From Aporrectodea caliginosa (taxonomy: Eukaryota > Annelida > Clitellata > Crassiclitellata > Lumbricidae), in NCBI GenBank assembly GCA_020284085.1, contig JACEVL010000807.1:1556001-1620000 (forward strand): 64,000 bases of DNA, given 5' to 3'. The notes beneath the pieces were generated by a model that made no database searches, had not been told where the DNA came from, and saw only the letters and a program-made list of their open reading frames with translations. A program made the translations under genes and the position numbers. Within the stretch, counting starts at the first letter, position 1. Each line of letters opens with the position of its first letter. This document shows positions 61,563 through 64,000 of the stretch, piece after piece.

Positions 61563-61829
61563 CGGGAGTAATTTACGGGGATTCGGCCGAGTAAACGAAT
61601 TTCTGCCGGATCCCAGAAATTGATTTTCTAAGTCCGACCCGTTTGAACATAATTATTAACAAATAAACATTTGAATGGACAGTATATCGATATAGACTTT
61701 CAAGGCCACGCTATTCTATGTCATGTTTACAATTTAGCCTAACGTCGAATAGCTCGGCCACTTTCTAGAAAACTTTTTCGGGAAATCGGGCTTTTGTCTA
61801 TTTTCAGTTTTTTCTGGTTTCGGGGTAAG
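61563..61829. mobile_element. Second copy of the hAT-like MITE
   Basis: It is collinear with 23978-24251, sharing TGATTTTCTAAGTCCGACCC, TCATGTTTACAATTTA and GGGAAATCGGGCTTTTGTCT. Its termini are more decayed and no target duplication was found. Confidence 0.75.
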
Positions 61830-62379
61830 TTTTCAAGTGTTAGCATAAAATGTAGAAGTGTAACACATGATCTACCAGTTTCTGCCACAGTCCGGAGACG
61901 AGGGAGGCTTTTGCGGAACGTACGATATGCGGGCTCCGAAAGCCGAGGAACCTTGGAGAGCCCTTAAGACCGCAATGAAGAAAATCCCCCGAAGGACTTT
62001 TTAATGACACTTTTATCAATGACACTTTGACATTAGTCCTCAGAGACATGTGAAGGACACTTCTTCTGAGGCACACACATGAGCTAATCCGGTATCCCGA
62101 AACAGGGTTCTCCAAAAGCCTCCCCGGAAAATCTATTTTGCAACGCATTCGCCCTCTCCTGGTGGATCCATTTGGCAGAATAAAATCGCCCCCGGAGACT
62201 ATTCTAAAAGGAATGGAAAAAATATTTCATTATGAAATATTCCCCGACCCGGAGAGACTGTATTAATTGCGAGGTATACAATCATGTTGTTTTAAAGGTA
62301 ATGATTATATTTTAAGAGGTGGATTTTATTACTTTATTGTCTCATTCGTCATTAAAAAATATTTAAAGTAGAAATTAGC

Positions 62380-62550
62380 ACCTCTTTAAGATAACGACTC
62401 AGAAGCGCCCCCAACTCCAGCCCTGGCAAAAACGAGTTTTCAACTGGCCATAAAATTTATCAGTAGGGGGCCTACATGATCTAGGGAACAGGCGTAGCTG
62501 CCGAGTGAGGTCATTCCAAACTCTAGGGCCTACCACAGAGAAAACTAAAA
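62380..62550 (-). mobile_element. LINE ORF2 tail
   Basis: The - strand frame reads VFSVVGPRVWNDLTRQLRL and later QLKTRFC, the same ORF2 C-terminal signature. The matching 3' end AGCACCTC..CTCAGAAGCGCC lies near 62380-62410. Confidence 0.65.
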
Positions 62551-62935
62551 CTATTCAGTATCTTAAACTATATGTTAAGATAATGACATGAAGTTTGTGA
62601 GGGGAATTGAAAGAAACACAAGTGGAGACATTCATTGCTTCAGTCCGGGGGGAACTGTTTTGGGTAGACTTTTTATTGCGACCTCGGTATTTGCCCAGTT
62701 GAGCTGCAGCAGTGCATTTGCGTTCTTTGGCATTTCATGTGAATCATCATTCCCGTATATTGTTCATAAGAAAAATATTCACAGTTTGTACGACGGTTCG
62801 CCGCGTGCTATTGAAAATATTTACCTTCCAGTCCGCATGCGTAGGTTCTTCTCCAGACGATCCAGACCAACTGGAATCTTCTGACAAGCGACGGTGATGG
62901 CAGAGTTACGACTACTTTCGAATGTCATAACCATT

Positions 62936-64000
62936 GCTTTTCCTCCTATCTGGCTGCACGCTTGTCTGTCTGTCTGTCTGTTTGCATTCGCACGTCTGTG
63001 TGGCTGTCTATATGTCTATCTCTTTTCTTCCGCTGTCCAACTGGGAGATGAACACCTGTTCCCACGAACTGTTACGGGATGGATTTGTCAGTGGCGGTGG
63101 TGATGGTGGTCGTGGTGGTGGTTGTTATGGCAGTGGTCTCACAGTGGTCCTGGTGGTGGAGGTGGTAGCGGTGGAGGGGTGGTGGTGTTGGTCGTAGTAG
63201 TTCTTAGTGGTTACGATAGTGGTCGTTGAGTTCTGATGGTGGTTGTGGTGGACGGGTGGTTGTGTTGGTAAATGGTTTTGGTAGTGGTCCTGGTGGTGGT
63301 GGTGGTGGTGGTGGTTGTGGTGGTGGTGGTGGTTGTGGTGGTGGTGGATCTGGATGGGTGGTGGTGTTCGTCTTAGTGGTTATGATAGTGGTCGAAGTAC
63401 CTCTGATGGTGGTTGTGGTGGAGGGGTGGTTGTGTTGGTAAATGGTTATGGTAGTGGTCGTAGTGGTCCTGGTGGTGGAGGTGGTGGTGGAGGGGTGGTG
63501 GTTGTGGTGGTTGTGGAGTTTTTCCATGAGCATCTTTCCTTGTTCCTGTCGTTTCCCTCTCCCTGTATATGCTCATTGCTCCCCCATTTGCTCTCACTTG
63601 TTGCTCTCCACTCTTCACTTCTTCTGCGTCTGTGCCCTCTGCTCTCTCTCATCATCTCTCCGTCTTTCATCCAATCCCTCCCTGAAACGTCATTTCTTTC
63701 CTCTCTCTCCCTTCCAGACCAGCATTCTTGCACGCACGGATACAGTACGTCTGTCTACATGTATGTCTTTCTGCACGCTAATCTATCTGTCTGCACGCTT
63801 GTTTGTACGTCTGCACGTCTGTATGTTTGCATGCTTGTATATATATGCATGCATGTCTGTTTATATGTTTGCATGTCTCTCTGTTTCGCTTCCTCCATCC
63901 ATTCCAGTCTTACTTTCTTTCTGCTTGCTTTTCCTCCTATCTGGCTGCACGCTTGTCTGTCTGTCTGTCTGTTTGCATGCTTGTACTATATTGACGCACG
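62936..64000. repeat. GGT, TGTCTG and TC-rich simple repeats
   Basis: A (GGT)n/(GTGGTG)n block spans about 63085-63515, and TC- and TGTCTG-rich sequence follows. A segment of about 50 bp beginning CTTTTCCTCCTATCTGGCTG occurs at 62937 and again at 63926. Gly/Val- and Pro/His-rich frames here are repeat artefacts. Confidence 0.85.

Larger units (their letters stand above)
53234..64000. other. Staufen 3' flank and gene-free intergenic sequence
   Basis: No coding exon could be supported in these 10.8 kb. The first part probably includes the Staufen 3' UTR, but no convincing end signal was chosen. Other contents: a MITE (54512), SINEs (56275-57145), a duplicated segment (58650-59065), LINE tails (59525, 62380), an hAT-like MITE copy (61563) and GGT/TGTCTG simple repeats beyond 62.9 kb. 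Confidence 0.55.

Noticed and set aside
63204..63733. Pro/His/Thr-rich - strand frames
   Set aside because: Translation of (GGT)n repeats.

Overview
This is eukaryotic DNA: intron-rich genes with GT-AG splice sites, sparse exons, dense microsatellites and many decayed transposons. The proteins are animal-type. Frequent TAGGCCTA-like words and many short LINE and SINE fossils suggest a marine invertebrate, possibly an echinoderm or other non-vertebrate deuterostome. The species cannot be fixed from sequence alone.

Five protein-coding genes can be built exon by exon with consistent reading phase. (1) A KLF5-like zinc-finger transcription factor on the + strand (7452-10852), whose first exon was not found. 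(2) LACTB2, a metallo-beta-lactamase-fold endoribonuclease, on the + strand (16323-21195, 7 exons, 296 aa). (3) An APOO/APOOL-type MICOS subunit on the + strand (24720-29729, 7 exons, 245 aa). (4) WRNIP1, a UBZ4/AAA+ ATPase, on the - strand (38716 down to 30656, 7 exons found, 604 aa). (5) Staufen, with five dsRNA-binding domains, on the + strand (42355-53233, 13 exons, 770 aa). The genes serve unrelated processes: transcription, mitochondrial RNA turnover, cristae architecture, replication-fork protection and mRNA localisation. Nothing suggests a co-regulated cluster. APOO and WRNIP1 converge; WRNIP1 and Staufen diverge.

Layout: 1-7.4 kb is intergenic, with microsatellites and a Tc1/mariner fossil. 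7.4-10.9 kb is the KLF gene. 10.9-16.3 kb is gene-poor. 16.3-21.2 kb is LACTB2. 21.2-24.7 kb holds LINE and SINE debris and an hAT-like MITE. 24.7-29.7 kb is APOO. 30.6-38.7 kb is WRNIP1, whose introns carry two 22-bp-TIR elements, an hAT transposase fragment and a LINE tail. 38.7-42.4 kb is the divergent intergenic region, with a fold-back element and a long-TIR element showing a 9-bp target duplication. 42.4-53.2 kb is Staufen. 53.2-64 kb is gene-free, with SINEs, LINE tails and simple repeats.

The most notable observations are these. The WRNIP1 exon expected between 32.2 and 35.3 kb (about 52 residues) is not visible, yet the flanking exons still join in frame across a transposon-filled intron. 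A 35-bp tandem repeat copies the APOO intron-1 splice acceptor four times. Several MITE families have clear target-site duplications. The dispersed 'TATAGCGCC' repeat turns out to be the 3' end of LINEs. No CRISPR array, rRNA or intact tRNA gene was seen.
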